Assembly (NCBI GenBank): GCA_017694145.1
Contig: JADINF010000007.1
Span: 1 to 10,971, forward strand
Origin: Candidatus Stercoripulliclostridium pullicola
GTDB taxonomy: Bacteria; Bacillota; Clostridia; Christensenellales; DTU072
Direction: 5' to 3'
Length of the DNA: 10,971 bases
Shown: one piece after another, positions 1 to 6,914 of the stretch
Position numbering within the stretch: the first letter of the stretch is position 1
How the letters are laid out: each line of letters begins with the position of its first letter
Notes under the pieces: model-generated
Told to the model about the DNA's origin: nothing
Seen by the model: only the letters and a program-made list of their open reading frames with translations
Database searches by the model: none
Made by a program: the position numbers and the translations under genes

Positions 1-320
1 GCGGAGCCCACCGCGGAGATCGTTCTTTTGCGTCTTGCGCGCTTGTCCGCGGCTTCGTTGAGCGTTCCGCTGGGGTAATAACGCACTTCCGTGCCCGAAG
101 CTATGTCGCGGTTTATAAGCCTGTTCAGCGTGCCGTCGCCGCCGCTCACCACGACGAGGTCGTATCCCTCTATGCGGTTCACGGAGTCGGTCGCGCAGGA
201 CACGTACAGTACCGTAATGTCGTATTCTTCGCCTATGGAGTTTTTGATTATTTCCTCGTCGGTCGCGCGATAGTTTCCGGCAAATTTGTTGACGACGAGA
301 AGGCATTTCTTTCTGAGCAT
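1..320 (-). CDS. Diacylglycerol kinase / YegS-BmrU-type lipid kinase, N-terminal part (runs off the window)
   Basis: The first 106 residues of a diacylglycerol-kinase catalytic-domain protein are visible; the rest lies left of base 1. The N-terminus reads LLVVNKFAGN (residues 7-16), matching the first strand and nucleotide loop of the family. GGDGT is at residues 60-64, and the second ATP-binding signature is PSGTLNE at 83-89, where most family members have GT-x-ND. Members phosphorylate diacylglycerol or related lipids at the inner face of the membrane; some are of unknown substrate. The ATG at 318-320 is preceded on the minus strand by GGAAGGGA, a good ribosome binding site. The gene lies 78 bp downstream of mntP on the same strand with no clear terminator between, so co-transcription is possible. 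An AT-rich stretch (about 338-360) could also hold a weak promoter. Family assignment is firm; the substrate is unknown. Confidence 0.85.
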   Translation of the reverse strand, partial: MLRKKCLLVVNKFAGNYRATDEEIIKNSIGEEYDITVLYVSCATDSVNRIEGYDLVVVSGGDGTLNRLINRDIASGTEVRYYPSGTLNEAADKRARRKRTISAVGS

Positions 321-398
321 GTTTCCCTTCCGTAAGGATACGTTCTATTTATATATTATTCGCAACCTCGGCGCGCGTAACCGGACAGGGCGCGCTTT

Positions 399-1112
399 TC
401 AGAAAGAAATCACGCCGAGATGCTCGAGCAGTATTTTCAATCCGATCAATACGAGCACGACGCCGCCGAATACCGTGGCTTTGTCTTTGAATTTCGCTCC
501 TATACAATGTCCGAGGAATACGCCTGTCAACGAAAGCGCAAACGTTATACCGCCTATGAGCGATACGGCGAGCCACAGATTTACGTTCAGGAAGGCGAAG
601 GTAACGCCTATGGCGAGCGCGTCGATGCTTGTCGCTACGGACATCACGAGCAATTTCTTTATATCGAGTTTTTCGCGCGCGGCGCCCGCCGCGACGTCGC
701 CTTTACACGCGCAGGAAGAGGGCGGTACGGAATTCGCGCCCGAAGCTTCTTCCGGCGCGGTTTCCCCGTCTGTATCCGGCGTAACGGAAGCCGTTTCCGT
801 AAGTTTTTTCGCTTCCCTGCGTTTTCTTTCCTCGACGCCTTCCTTTATACCGTCGTATATCATCTTCGCGCCGAGCAGGGTGAGCAAGCCGAACGCTATC
901 CAGTGATCGTAAGCCGTTATGTAGTCCGCGACGAGTTTTGCCGCGAAATAACCTATCACGGGCATCGCCGCCTGAAACAATCCGAAGAACAGCGCAATGA
1001 CGAATGCGTGGCGCACGTTGACGCGCCGCATTTCGAGCCCTCTGCACATCGATACCGCGAATGCGTCCGCAGAAAGGCTCACGGCTATTAAAATAAGTTC
1101 CCATATATACAT
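399..1112 (-). CDS. mntP: MntP-family manganese efflux pump with enlarged central loop
   Basis: This 237-residue protein is an inner-membrane Mn2+ exporter of the MntP (formerly YebN) family, which protects the cell from excess manganese. Two homologous three-helix halves are visible. The first carries SADAFAVS (residues 14-21, acidic D16) and the second carries SIDALAIG (162-169, D164). These are the paired acidic membrane motifs of the family. GAKM at 81-84 ends the third helix region. The usual length is about 185-190 residues; the excess is a hydrophilic loop between the halves (about 93-150). It is basic at first (EERKRREAKK), then acidic/Pro/Ser/Thr-rich, and contains a Cys-Ala-Cys at 134-136. 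The start ATG has GGAG nine bases upstream and a perfect promoter 36-65 bp upstream. No manganese (yybP-ykoY) riboswitch fits in the short leader, so control, if any, must be by a DNA-binding regulator. Confidence 0.93.
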   Translation of the reverse strand: MYIWELILIAVSLSADAFAVSMCRGLEMRRVNVRHAFVIALFFGLFQAAMPVIGYFAAKLVADYITAYDHWIAFGLLTLLGAKMIYDGIKEGVEERKRREAKKLTETASVTPDTDGETAPEEASGANSVPPSSCACKGDVAAGAAREKLDIKKLLVMSVATSIDALAIGVTFAFLNVNLWLAVSLIGGITFALSLTGVFLGHCIGAKFKDKATVFGGVVLVLIGLKILLEHLGVISF

Positions 1113-1148
1113 GGCGCCGCACTCCGGAATTTGCGAAAATTTACGATA

Positions 1149-1177
1149 ATTATATCATTATATATATATTCTGTCAA
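1149..1177 (-). promoter_or_regulatory. Consensus sigma-A promoter of mntP
   Basis: On the minus strand TTGACA (1177-1172) is followed after exactly 17 bp by TATAAT (1154-1149), a perfect match to the vegetative consensus. The spacer is almost pure alternating AT. Transcription should start near 1142, giving a leader of about 30 bases before the mntP ATG at 1112. Confidence 0.9.
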
Positions 1178-1349
1178 ACGTTCCCCCCGCGAGCGGCTCG
1201 CCGCGCAAGATAGAAATTCATAAAACGCCTTTGCAAATAAACCGCAGTAGGGGAAACCGTATTTCCGTATAGAAGCACCCGAATCCCCGGTATGAGGCGG
1301 AGAGTATTTCCCTAGCCGAAATAAACGGTAAAATAAAGAAAAGCGGGTA
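1178..1349. other. Divergent intergenic region between the mntP and phosphoesterase promoters
   Basis: About 170 bp separate the -35 boxes of two promoters that point away from each other. No open frame with a ribosome binding site is seen. The stretch holds a CCGTAT direct repeat with 8-bp period (1257-1262 and 1265-1270). It also has an imperfect inverted repeat, TAGGGGAAA near 1249 against TTTCCCTA near 1308. Because both promoters lie outside it, the region is not in either leader and is more likely a place for regulator binding than a riboswitch. I recognise no known operator. Confidence 0.4.
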
Positions 1350-1379
1350 TTGACTTATCCTTAATATAAATTATATAAT
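1350..1379 (+). promoter_or_regulatory. Sigma-A promoter of the metallophosphoesterase-nnrD operon
   Basis: TTGACT (1350-1355, five of six consensus bases) and TATAAT (1374-1379) are separated by 18 bp of AT-rich sequence. The predicted start is near 1386, leaving a leader of about 40 bases that contains two Shine-Dalgarno-like motifs. Confidence 0.8.
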
Positions 1380-1395
1380 ATTAACTACATATTTT

Positions 1396-1420
1396 AGGAG
1401 GGTTTTGTCCTCCGGAGGAG
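1396..1420 (+). promoter_or_regulatory. Double Shine-Dalgarno with intervening anti-Shine-Dalgarno-like CCTCC
   Basis: AGGAGG (1396-1401), then CCTCC (1409-1413), then GGAGGAG (1414-1420) lie immediately before the ATG at 1426. The second motif has proper spacing to that ATG and decides the start. The first stands only a few bases before an in-frame TTG at 1405, too close to serve it well. GGAGG at 1397-1401 can pair with CCTCC over a seven-base loop, which would leave the real ribosome binding site free. TCCTCCGGAGGA (1408-1419) is also self-complementary, so an alternative, closed fold exists. Confidence 0.6.
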
Positions 1421-1425
1421 AGAAT

Positions 1426-4400
1426 ATGCAAAGCACCGGAAGCAGACGTTTTGTTTTTGTTGCGCTTTTGATCGTGATCGCCTTGGCGGTCGTCGCGTTT
1501 GCGGGAGCGGCGAGCATGGCCGCGGATCCCGACGGCGCGCTTGCCGAAGAAAAATTCACGGCTTCGGACGAAGTGGTCATCGCGCATATCACCGATATGC
1601 ACTATTATCCCCTCAACTATTGTTATTCCGATCCCGGCGACAGCAGTACCGATTATTACGCGCACATGGCTTCGAGCATGAAGATGGTGCTCGAGAGCAC
1701 CGCCTACAACGTCGCCGCTCTTAACGCGATAGCTGAGGAGGCGCCCGATTATCTTCTCATAAGCGGCGACATGACTCTGAACGGCGAAATACAGGGGCAT
1801 ATTGAGCTTGCCAACCTGCTTCGTCAGCTTCAGAACAAGGTACGCCTTGTAAATCCCGATTTCCAGATCTTCGTCACGATGGGCAACCACGATATGTATA
1901 ACGACGAAGCGTTCAGTTATCGCGACGGAGCGGAGCATTTCGTCAGGAATACGACGCGCGTAGACATTTCCAAAATATATTCGTCGCTCGGCTATCCCGA
2001 CATGACGGACGACGAGATAAGCGCCTATTACGACACGATAGAGGACGTGTACGCCGATCTTTATCCCTACGAAAGCGACGCGATAACCGGCTACTCGGCG
2101 GAGAAGGGCGTACCTTTCGTGAACAGCGTGACCGCCGAGGGGCTCGAAGTCCGCAGGCTGTACGAAGTGAACGGCTCCGACGCAAAACTTGCCTCGGGCG
2201 CGATCAAGGACTACGAGTACGGCGATCTGAGCTATGTGGCGTTTACGCCGGACGGCGAAGTATTCGTCGCGGTGGACGAGGAGCTCTCCGACACCGCGCA
2301 ACAACATCACCTCGGCGCGGTACTGTTCGACTCCTTTGCGGAATACCTTACCGAACTTAAAGACGAAGGCGCTTTCGAAGGTAAACTTCTTGTCGCGACT
2401 CAGCACCATAACGCTCTCCCGCACTTCACCGGAGAGGAAACGCTCCTTAAAGATTTCACGATGTACAACTACGAGGAATTCGCCGATTTCATGGCGGATC
2501 TCGGAGTCAGGTACGTTTATTCCGGACACATGCATTCCAACGATATAGCATACCGCGTATCGCTTAACGGGAACCCGCTTACAGATATCGAGACGTCTTC
2601 CGTGACGGGATACGGCGGCGCCGTACGTTATACGAAGATCGTTCGCGGCAGCGTCGGCGCGAATTACGCCGAGAACTTCTATACCCGTCTGGAGCCCGTT
2701 AAGGGAGTGGATCTCACGCCCGTATTCGAGGCGGGGCTCATGGACGACGAATACATAACGCGTTTCGCTCTCGGCGAATACGTGAACGCTTCGCATAAGG
2801 TCACCGACGCAAGCGAATACGCGGGCACCAAGCTTTTCTATAATATCATAGACAACGTCGTTTACGGCAGTTACGTCAACGTAGACTTCATCGGCGGACT
2901 GGGCGCGATGGTTGCGGGATTGCTTCCTTCGGAGGGTATCCTCAAGTCGCTTAAAGACATAGCCGAGCCTCTCGTCGACAATATCGTCGTGCATATCGAA
3001 GACGTCCTGCTTGCCGATTACGAATACGGCGGCGACAAAGCGGAATTCCGTAGCTCCGCGCGCGGCGCGAAGCTTTGCGGCTATATAGACGAACTTCTTA
3101 CCGAAGCCGTCAATCTCCCCATGAACGCCGAGGGCACGACGTTATTCGATTTCGTGCTCGGCGCTTATCTCAAGCACGTGGGAGGCTTCGACACTTCTTA
3201 TGCGAACGCCACTCCTGGCGATAAGGAAGCGCTCGAAAACCTCGCCAACGGCAGCGTGATCAAAGCGTTGCTCGGCGTGTTGCTCGACTCCGACAGCGGA
3301 CTTCTGCCGATAGTAAAAGGGCTTTTCGAACATCCTATCGACCTTGCGAAGGGTATGGATTCCAAGGCTGTCGACGCGCTCAACGCGATATTCATGCTGG
3401 TAGCGCCCGAAGGAACGGAAGTAGACGCGCACTCCCTTATGCTGGACGACATTCTGCCCGGCGTTACGGAAATGCTTTCGGCGATGGATATCCTCAGCCT
3501 CGATCTCAAAGGTCTTTCCGGAGCGGAATTCATAGACGACGTGATAGACTCTTACGTTACCGAAAGCCTTTATACCAGCCTCGGCGAGATAGCCCACGGG
3601 ATAGCTTATGCCTTCTCGATAGACGAAACCGCGGAAATAGAGAACGTAAGAGGAGAATACGTTTTGTATAAGACCGACGACTCTTTGGCGGCAAGCTATG
3701 TCGAGGGCAAGACGGACAATACGCCCACCAAGGAACGCGGAATGCTTCCGTCCATGCTCACGGTTACGTTCGGCGAGGAGCCCGAAACCGATAAAAACTT
3801 TGTTTGGTTTACCGCAAAGAGTATTACGGGAACCGATATACAGTATATAAAGGGAACCGAATTCGACGCAACGAAAGCGGTCTCCGTAAAGGGCGAATCG
3901 AACGTTTACGCGACTACGACCGCCAATATCGACCTCGGTATCTTCGCCACGCTCATGCACGTGGAGCTCAGAAGGCACACCGTGGAGCTTAAGGGTCTCG
4001 AACCCGGCGCAACGTACTCTTACCGCGTCGGCGACGCGGCGAAAGGGTATTGGAGCGACGTGTATACCTTTACCACCGCGCCCGACGAGAACACGCCTTT
4101 CGAGATATTGCTTATCACCGATATCCAGGGATCTTCCTCCAAGCCGTATACTCAGGCGCTCGACATCATGGCGAAGGTGGACAGCGTATTCGAGAACGGA
4201 TACGATTTCGTTATCAACTGCGGCGACGTGGTGGACAACGCCCGCAATCTCGTGCAATGGAGATATTATCTCGATATCCTGGGCGATTACTGGGCTAATA
4301 CGACCACCGTCGTAGCCGCCGGTAATCACGACAAATATACCTACGAAGCGCCCGATTACGAGGACATAGCGGAAGCGGCGGAATATTCGTGGATCGGAGC

Positions 4401-5160
4401 GGATACAGTGACCGACGCATACAGTTATCTCCTCCTGCATTACAACCTTTCCTATCCCGCGCAGAACGATCTCACGGGAGCGTATTACAGTTTCGATTAC
4501 GGCGCGGTACATTTCACGGTGCTCAATACCAACGATCTCAATTCCAAAGGCGGCATCGGCGACAAGCAATACGACTGGCTTATCGACGATCTCGACACCA
4601 CGGACAAGAAGTTCAAAGTGGTAGTTATGCACAAAGGTCTTTATTCCGCGGGTTCGCACATAACGGATACCGACGTCGTCGCCATCCGTAAGCAACTCAC
4701 CTCGGTGTTTGCGGAAAAGGGCGTCGCGCTCGTATTGCAGGGGCACGATCACACCTACAGCGAAAGCTATTATATCGATAAGGACGGCAACGTCGTAGAC
4801 ACTTCCGCGGACGCCACGACGGCGCTCGGCGGCGAGAACGGCGTGCTTTACGTGGCGCTCGGCACTTTCGGCGACAAATTCTATAAATACGTCGAATCCG
4901 ATAAGATACCGCTCGAATTCGGTAAGGAACTGCACGACCCCACCCTTAAAAATCCCACCTTCGGCAAACTGGTATTCGACGGCGAAAACCTCTATTACAC
5001 CGGTTACGAATACGATCTCGAAACGGGTGAAATATCCGAGGTACGCGCGGGCGGGCTCGGACTTACGGAAACGATAGCGATAATCGCGTGTTCCGCGGTT
5101 GCCGTTGGAGCGCTCGTAGCCGTTCTGTGCGGAATAAGGAAAGCAAGGAAGAAGGCGTGA
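1426..5160 (+). CDS. Secreted, membrane-anchored protein with two metallophosphoesterase domains
   Basis: A 1244-residue predicted ectoenzyme. Residues 7-30 form a signal peptide (RRF plus a hydrophobic core ending near AGAAS). Domain 1 (about 50-420) is a calcineurin-like metallophosphoesterase with the full metal-ligand set: D57-M-H59, GD at 114-115, GNHD at 153-156, His327/328 and GHMH at 367-370. Residues about 430-740 are helix-rich and match nothing I recognise. Residues about 775-885 look like the fibronectin-III-like N-domain of purple acid phosphatases (GLEPGATYSYRVGD, 857-870). Domain 2 (about 890-1195) has TDIQ at 898-901, GD at 933-934, GNHD at 966-969, H1069 and GHDH at 1106-1109. 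A final helix (about 1211-1236) followed by RKARKKA anchors it in the membrane, with the enzyme outside. Likely role: hydrolysis of extracellular phosphate esters; substrate unknown. The ATG at 1426 is preferred to the TTG at 1405 because of its ribosome binding site. The stop overlaps the nnrD start (TGATG). Confidence 0.9.
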   Translation: MQSTGSRRFVFVALLIVIALAVVAFAGAASMAADPDGALAEEKFTASDEVVIAHITDMHYYPLNYCYSDPGDSSTDYYAHMASSMKMVLESTAYNVAALNAIAEEAPDYLLISGDMTLNGEIQGHIELANLLRQLQNKVRLVNPDFQIFVTMGNHDMYNDEAFSYRDGAEHFVRNTTRVDISKIYSSLGYPDMTDDEISAYYDTIEDVYADLYPYESDAITGYSAEKGVPFVNSVTAEGLEVRRLYEVNGSDAKLASGAIKDYEYGDLSYVAFTPDGEVFVAVDEELSDTAQQHHLGAVLFDSFAEYLTELKDEGAFEGKLLVATQHHNALPHFTGEETLLKDFTMYNYEEFADFMADLGVRYVYSGHMHSNDIAYRVSLNGNPLTDIETSSVTGYGGAVRYTKIVRGSVGANYAENFYTRLEPVKGVDLTPVFEAGLMDDEYITRFALGEYVNASHKVTDASEYAGTKLFYNIIDNVVYGSYVNVDFIGGLGAMVAGLLPSEGILKSLKDIAEPLVDNIVVHIEDVLLADYEYGGDKAEFRSSARGAKLCGYIDELLTEAVNLPMNAEGTTLFDFVLGAYLKHVGGFDTSYANATPGDKEALENLANGSVIKALLGVLLDSDSGLLPIVKGLFEHPIDLAKGMDSKAVDALNAIFMLVAPEGTEVDAHSLMLDDILPGVTEMLSAMDILSLDLKGLSGAEFIDDVIDSYVTESLYTSLGEIAHGIAYAFSIDETAEIENVRGEYVLYKTDDSLAASYVEGKTDNTPTKERGMLPSMLTVTFGEEPETDKNFVWFTAKSITGTDIQYIKGTEFDATKAVSVKGESNVYATTTANIDLGIFATLMHVELRRHTVELKGLEPGATYSYRVGDAAKGYWSDVYTFTTAPDENTPFEILLITDIQGSSSKPYTQALDIMAKVDSVFENGYDFVINCGDVVDNARNLVQWRYYLDILGDYWANTTTVVAAGNHDKYTYEAPDYEDIAEAAEYSWIGADTVTDAYSYLLLHYNLSYPAQNDLTGAYYSFDYGAVHFTVLNTNDLNSKGGIGDKQYDWLIDDLDTTDKKFKVVVMHKGLYSAGSHITDTDVVAIRKQLTSVFAEKGVALVLQGHDHTYSESYYIDKDGNVVDTSADATTALGGENGVLYVALGTFGDKFYKYVESDKIPLEFGKELHDPTLKNPTFGKLVFDGENLYYTGYEYDLETGEISEVRAGGLGLTETIAIIACSAVAVGALVAVLCGIRKARKKA

Positions 5161-6056
5161 TGCTTCCTGCGGTCAAGGTAGACGAAGCCTTTGCGGCGCG
5201 CGTGCTCGGCATAAGAGGGCGGGAAAGTCATAAAGGCGATTTCGGATACATAGGACTCGTGGGCGGGTCGCGCGAGTACGGCGGAGCGGTGAAGCTTGCC
5301 AATCTTGCGGCGACCGCGATGCGGGCGGGAGCGGGAGTAGTAAGGCTCGTCGTTCCTGAAGGGATCGCGCCCGCCGTAGCACCGTACCTTATCGAAAGCA
5401 CGTTATACACGCTTGCGGACGACGGAAGAGGCAGGGTGAAGTACGACGCGGAGCGCGTCGCGGGAGCGCTGGAAGGCTTACGCGCCGTCGGCGCGGGAAT
5501 GGGGCTCGGCAGAAGCGCGGAAGTCCTGGCACTCGTAAGACGTATCCTATCCGAAGAAGGTTTGCGGGTAGTGCTCGACGCGGACGCGTTGAACGTAATA
5601 GCCGAAGCGGGCGCGGAGATACTGAAAAGCGCGCGCGGCGAAACGGTGATAACGCCGCACCCCGGAGAATTCGCGAGGCTTACCGGGCGCACGATATCCG
5701 AGATAAAATCGAGAGGCGATGAACTGGCGGCTGAGTTTGCGACAGAATACGGCGTTACGGTGCTTCTCAAGGGAGCGGATACCGTTATTACGGACGGGAA
5801 AAGACTTTTCGTGAACGCAAGGGGCACGCCCGGCATGGCTACCGCGGGAAGCGGCGACGTACTTTCCGGTATACTTACCGCGGCGGCGGGATATGCCGGA
5901 GACCTTACCGAAGCCGCGGCGTTCGCGGCGTACGTTGCGGGCGCGGCGGGAGAGATCGCCGCGGCAAACGAAGGAATCGCCGGAATGATAGCGGGAGACA
6001 CCGCGCGCAATATTTCGCGCGTCTTGAAAGGACTTGAAGAAAAGTTACGTTCTTAG
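5160..6056 (+). CDS. nnrD: ADP-dependent NAD(P)H-hydrate dehydratase (YjeF C-terminal / YxkO type)
   Basis: This 298-residue cytosolic enzyme repairs damaged NADH and NADPH by dehydrating the S-form of the hydrate with ADP. Ribokinase-like family signatures are in order: HKGDFGYIGLVGGS (24-37), VVLDADALN (137-145), VITPHPGEF (163-171), VLLKGADTVI (201-210) and TPGMATAGSGDVLSG (223-237), with the catalytic Asp at 233 in GSGD. It is a stand-alone dehydratase without the YjeF N-terminal epimerase domain, as in Bacillus YxkO, so the epimerase must be elsewhere or absent. The chosen ATG shares its A with the TGA of the upstream phosphoesterase (TGATG) and has AAGGAAGAAGG just before it. A longer reading upstream would overlap the phosphoesterase tail and lacks family similarity. 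Translation is probably coupled. Confidence 0.93.
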   Translation: MLPAVKVDEAFAARVLGIRGRESHKGDFGYIGLVGGSREYGGAVKLANLAATAMRAGAGVVRLVVPEGIAPAVAPYLIESTLYTLADDGRGRVKYDAERVAGALEGLRAVGAGMGLGRSAEVLALVRRILSEEGLRVVLDADALNVIAEAGAEILKSARGETVITPHPGEFARLTGRTISEIKSRGDELAAEFATEYGVTVLLKGADTVITDGKRLFVNARGTPGMATAGSGDVLSGILTAAAGYAGDLTEAAAFAAYVAGAAGEIAAANEGIAGMIAGDTARNISRVLKGLEEKLRS

Positions 6057-6065
6057 CTAAGAACG
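6048..6065. repeat. Perfect 18-bp palindrome over the nnrD stop codon
   Basis: CGTTCTTAGCTAAGAACG reads the same on both strands and covers the TAG of nnrD (6054-6056). As RNA it would fold into a 7-bp stem with an AGCT loop, but no T-run follows, so it is not a standard terminator. A TACAAT at 6073-6078 lies 17 bp downstream of a poor -35-like TTCTTA (6050-6055) inside the palindrome, so an operator over a weak promoter is one possible reading. Confidence 0.5.
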
Positions 6066-6098
6066 GACGGAATACAATTATACAACGGAGGTTTCATT

Positions 6099-6326
6099 AT
6101 GGCTAAAAAAGCGAAAGGCAAAGATTATTTCGGTTTACCGAAAATAATAAGCATCATTCTTGCGATAATACCCGTTACCGCGTGGCTTTTCGGTATAATC
6201 ACGCGATTCCTCGAAGGTAAGATAGTTGCCGGTATCATCAGAATATTCGGCGGCTGGCTCATCTGGGTAGTGGATCTCATCCTCGTGATCCTGAGAGGCA
6301 GGATATGGAGATTGCTCAACTGCTGA
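6099..6326 (+). CDS. Small two-helix membrane protein of unknown function
   Basis: A 75-residue protein. After a basic start (MAKKAKGKDYFGLPK) there are two hydrophobic helices, about residues 16-35 and 42-65, joined by a short turn (TRFLEGK). It ends RIWRLLNC with a terminal cysteine. The ATG is supported by a good ribosome binding site, ACGGAGG, seven bases upstream. The gene begins 42 bp after nnrD, past a palindrome, and is followed 20 bp later by another membrane protein gene. The high helix content, clean start and lack of stop codons support a real gene. I do not recognise a named family and assign no function. Confidence 0.75.
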   Translation: MAKKAKGKDYFGLPKIISIILAIIPVTAWLFGIITRFLEGKIVAGIIRIFGGWLIWVVDLILVILRGRIWRLLNC

Positions 6327-6346
6327 TCCGCTCCTGAACGGGAATC

Positions 6347-6889
6347 ATGACAAAAGAAAAGGAACCCGTCGCGGAAGAAAACGGCGGGAAAAAGAAAATA
6401 CCTCTATCGCTGATTTTCTGTATATTACAGACGGCGTTCTTCCTGGCGTTCACCGTAAACGGCTTTCTTAGAAGGTTCGAAGATTCGAAATACATGCCGT
6501 TGGTGGTTGCGCTCGTGGCGGTATATTTTATTTCTTTCGTCGTCGTCATAACGGTCAATATCCGTAACGCGAAAAAGGCGAAGGAATTTGCCGCGGCGTA
6601 TAAGACGTCGGCGCAGGATCTGAAACTGTCTTTGCGCGTGTGGGACACGGTGTGCGTGCTCGTGGGACTTGCGGCTTCGGTGTCGATGTTGCTCGCGACC
6701 TATTCGGACGCGGACAGCGGGATACTGAGTCAGATATTCGCGCTGGGCAGCACGCTCGTAGCTGCCACGAGCGCGTTCCGGTCTGTGTTTTTCACGGCTC
6801 GCAAACTGAAAAAGCGCGTTAAGACCGAAAAGAAGCGCCGTAAAAAAGCGCAGAAAGAAGCCGAAAAAGCACAGCGCAAAGCGCAGTGA
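6347..6889 (+). CDS. Four-helix membrane protein of unknown function with basic C-terminal tail
   Basis: A 180-residue protein with a charged N-terminus (MTKEKEPVAEENGGKKK). Four hydrophobic segments are seen, at about residues 18-40, 50-72, 97-118 and 127-150, in two pairs separated by a polar stretch rich in Lys/Ala (NAKKAKEFAAAYKTS). The last 29 residues are a Lys/Arg/Ala/Glu-rich tail (starting ARKLKKRVK), probably a cytosolic helix or short coiled coil. The ribosome binding site is weak (GGGAA, three bases before the ATG), but the start lies 20 bp after the preceding small membrane protein, so coupling is likely. I recognise no family; the topology, with both ends in the cytoplasm, is inferred from charge. 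Confidence 0.75.
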   Translation: MTKEKEPVAEENGGKKKIPLSLIFCILQTAFFLAFTVNGFLRRFEDSKYMPLVVALVAVYFISFVVVITVNIRNAKKAKEFAAAYKTSAQDLKLSLRVWDTVCVLVGLAASVSMLLATYSDADSGILSQIFALGSTLVAATSAFRSVFFTARKLKKRVKTEKKRRKKAQKEAEKAQRKAQ

Positions 6890-6914
6890 TCATAAGATCG
6901 GAAGCGAAACTCTC

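Noticed and set aside
286..1091. Plus-strand open frames across mntP
   Set aside because: They are complements of the clearly recognisable MntP, with Arg/Tyr-rich or low-complexity translations and no start signals.
1113..1349. Manganese (yybP-ykoY) or another riboswitch upstream of mntP
   Set aside because: The consensus promoter leaves a leader of only about 30 bases, and I could not find the conserved riboswitch motifs upstream. Chance similarities to other riboswitch fragments (for example GGAGAGTA near 1299) do not continue into the needed structure.
1405..1425. TTG at 1405 as start of the phosphoesterase
   Set aside because: The ATG at 1426 has GGAGGAG at proper spacing and leads straight into a normal signal peptide; the TTG is too close to its upstream AGGAGG.
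1381..2994. Long open frame antisense to the first half of the phosphoesterase gene
   Set aside because: No ribosome binding site or domain; it reads through the complement of strongly biased codons, and the plus-strand gene has complete motifs. The same holds for the antisense frame at about 3142-4935.
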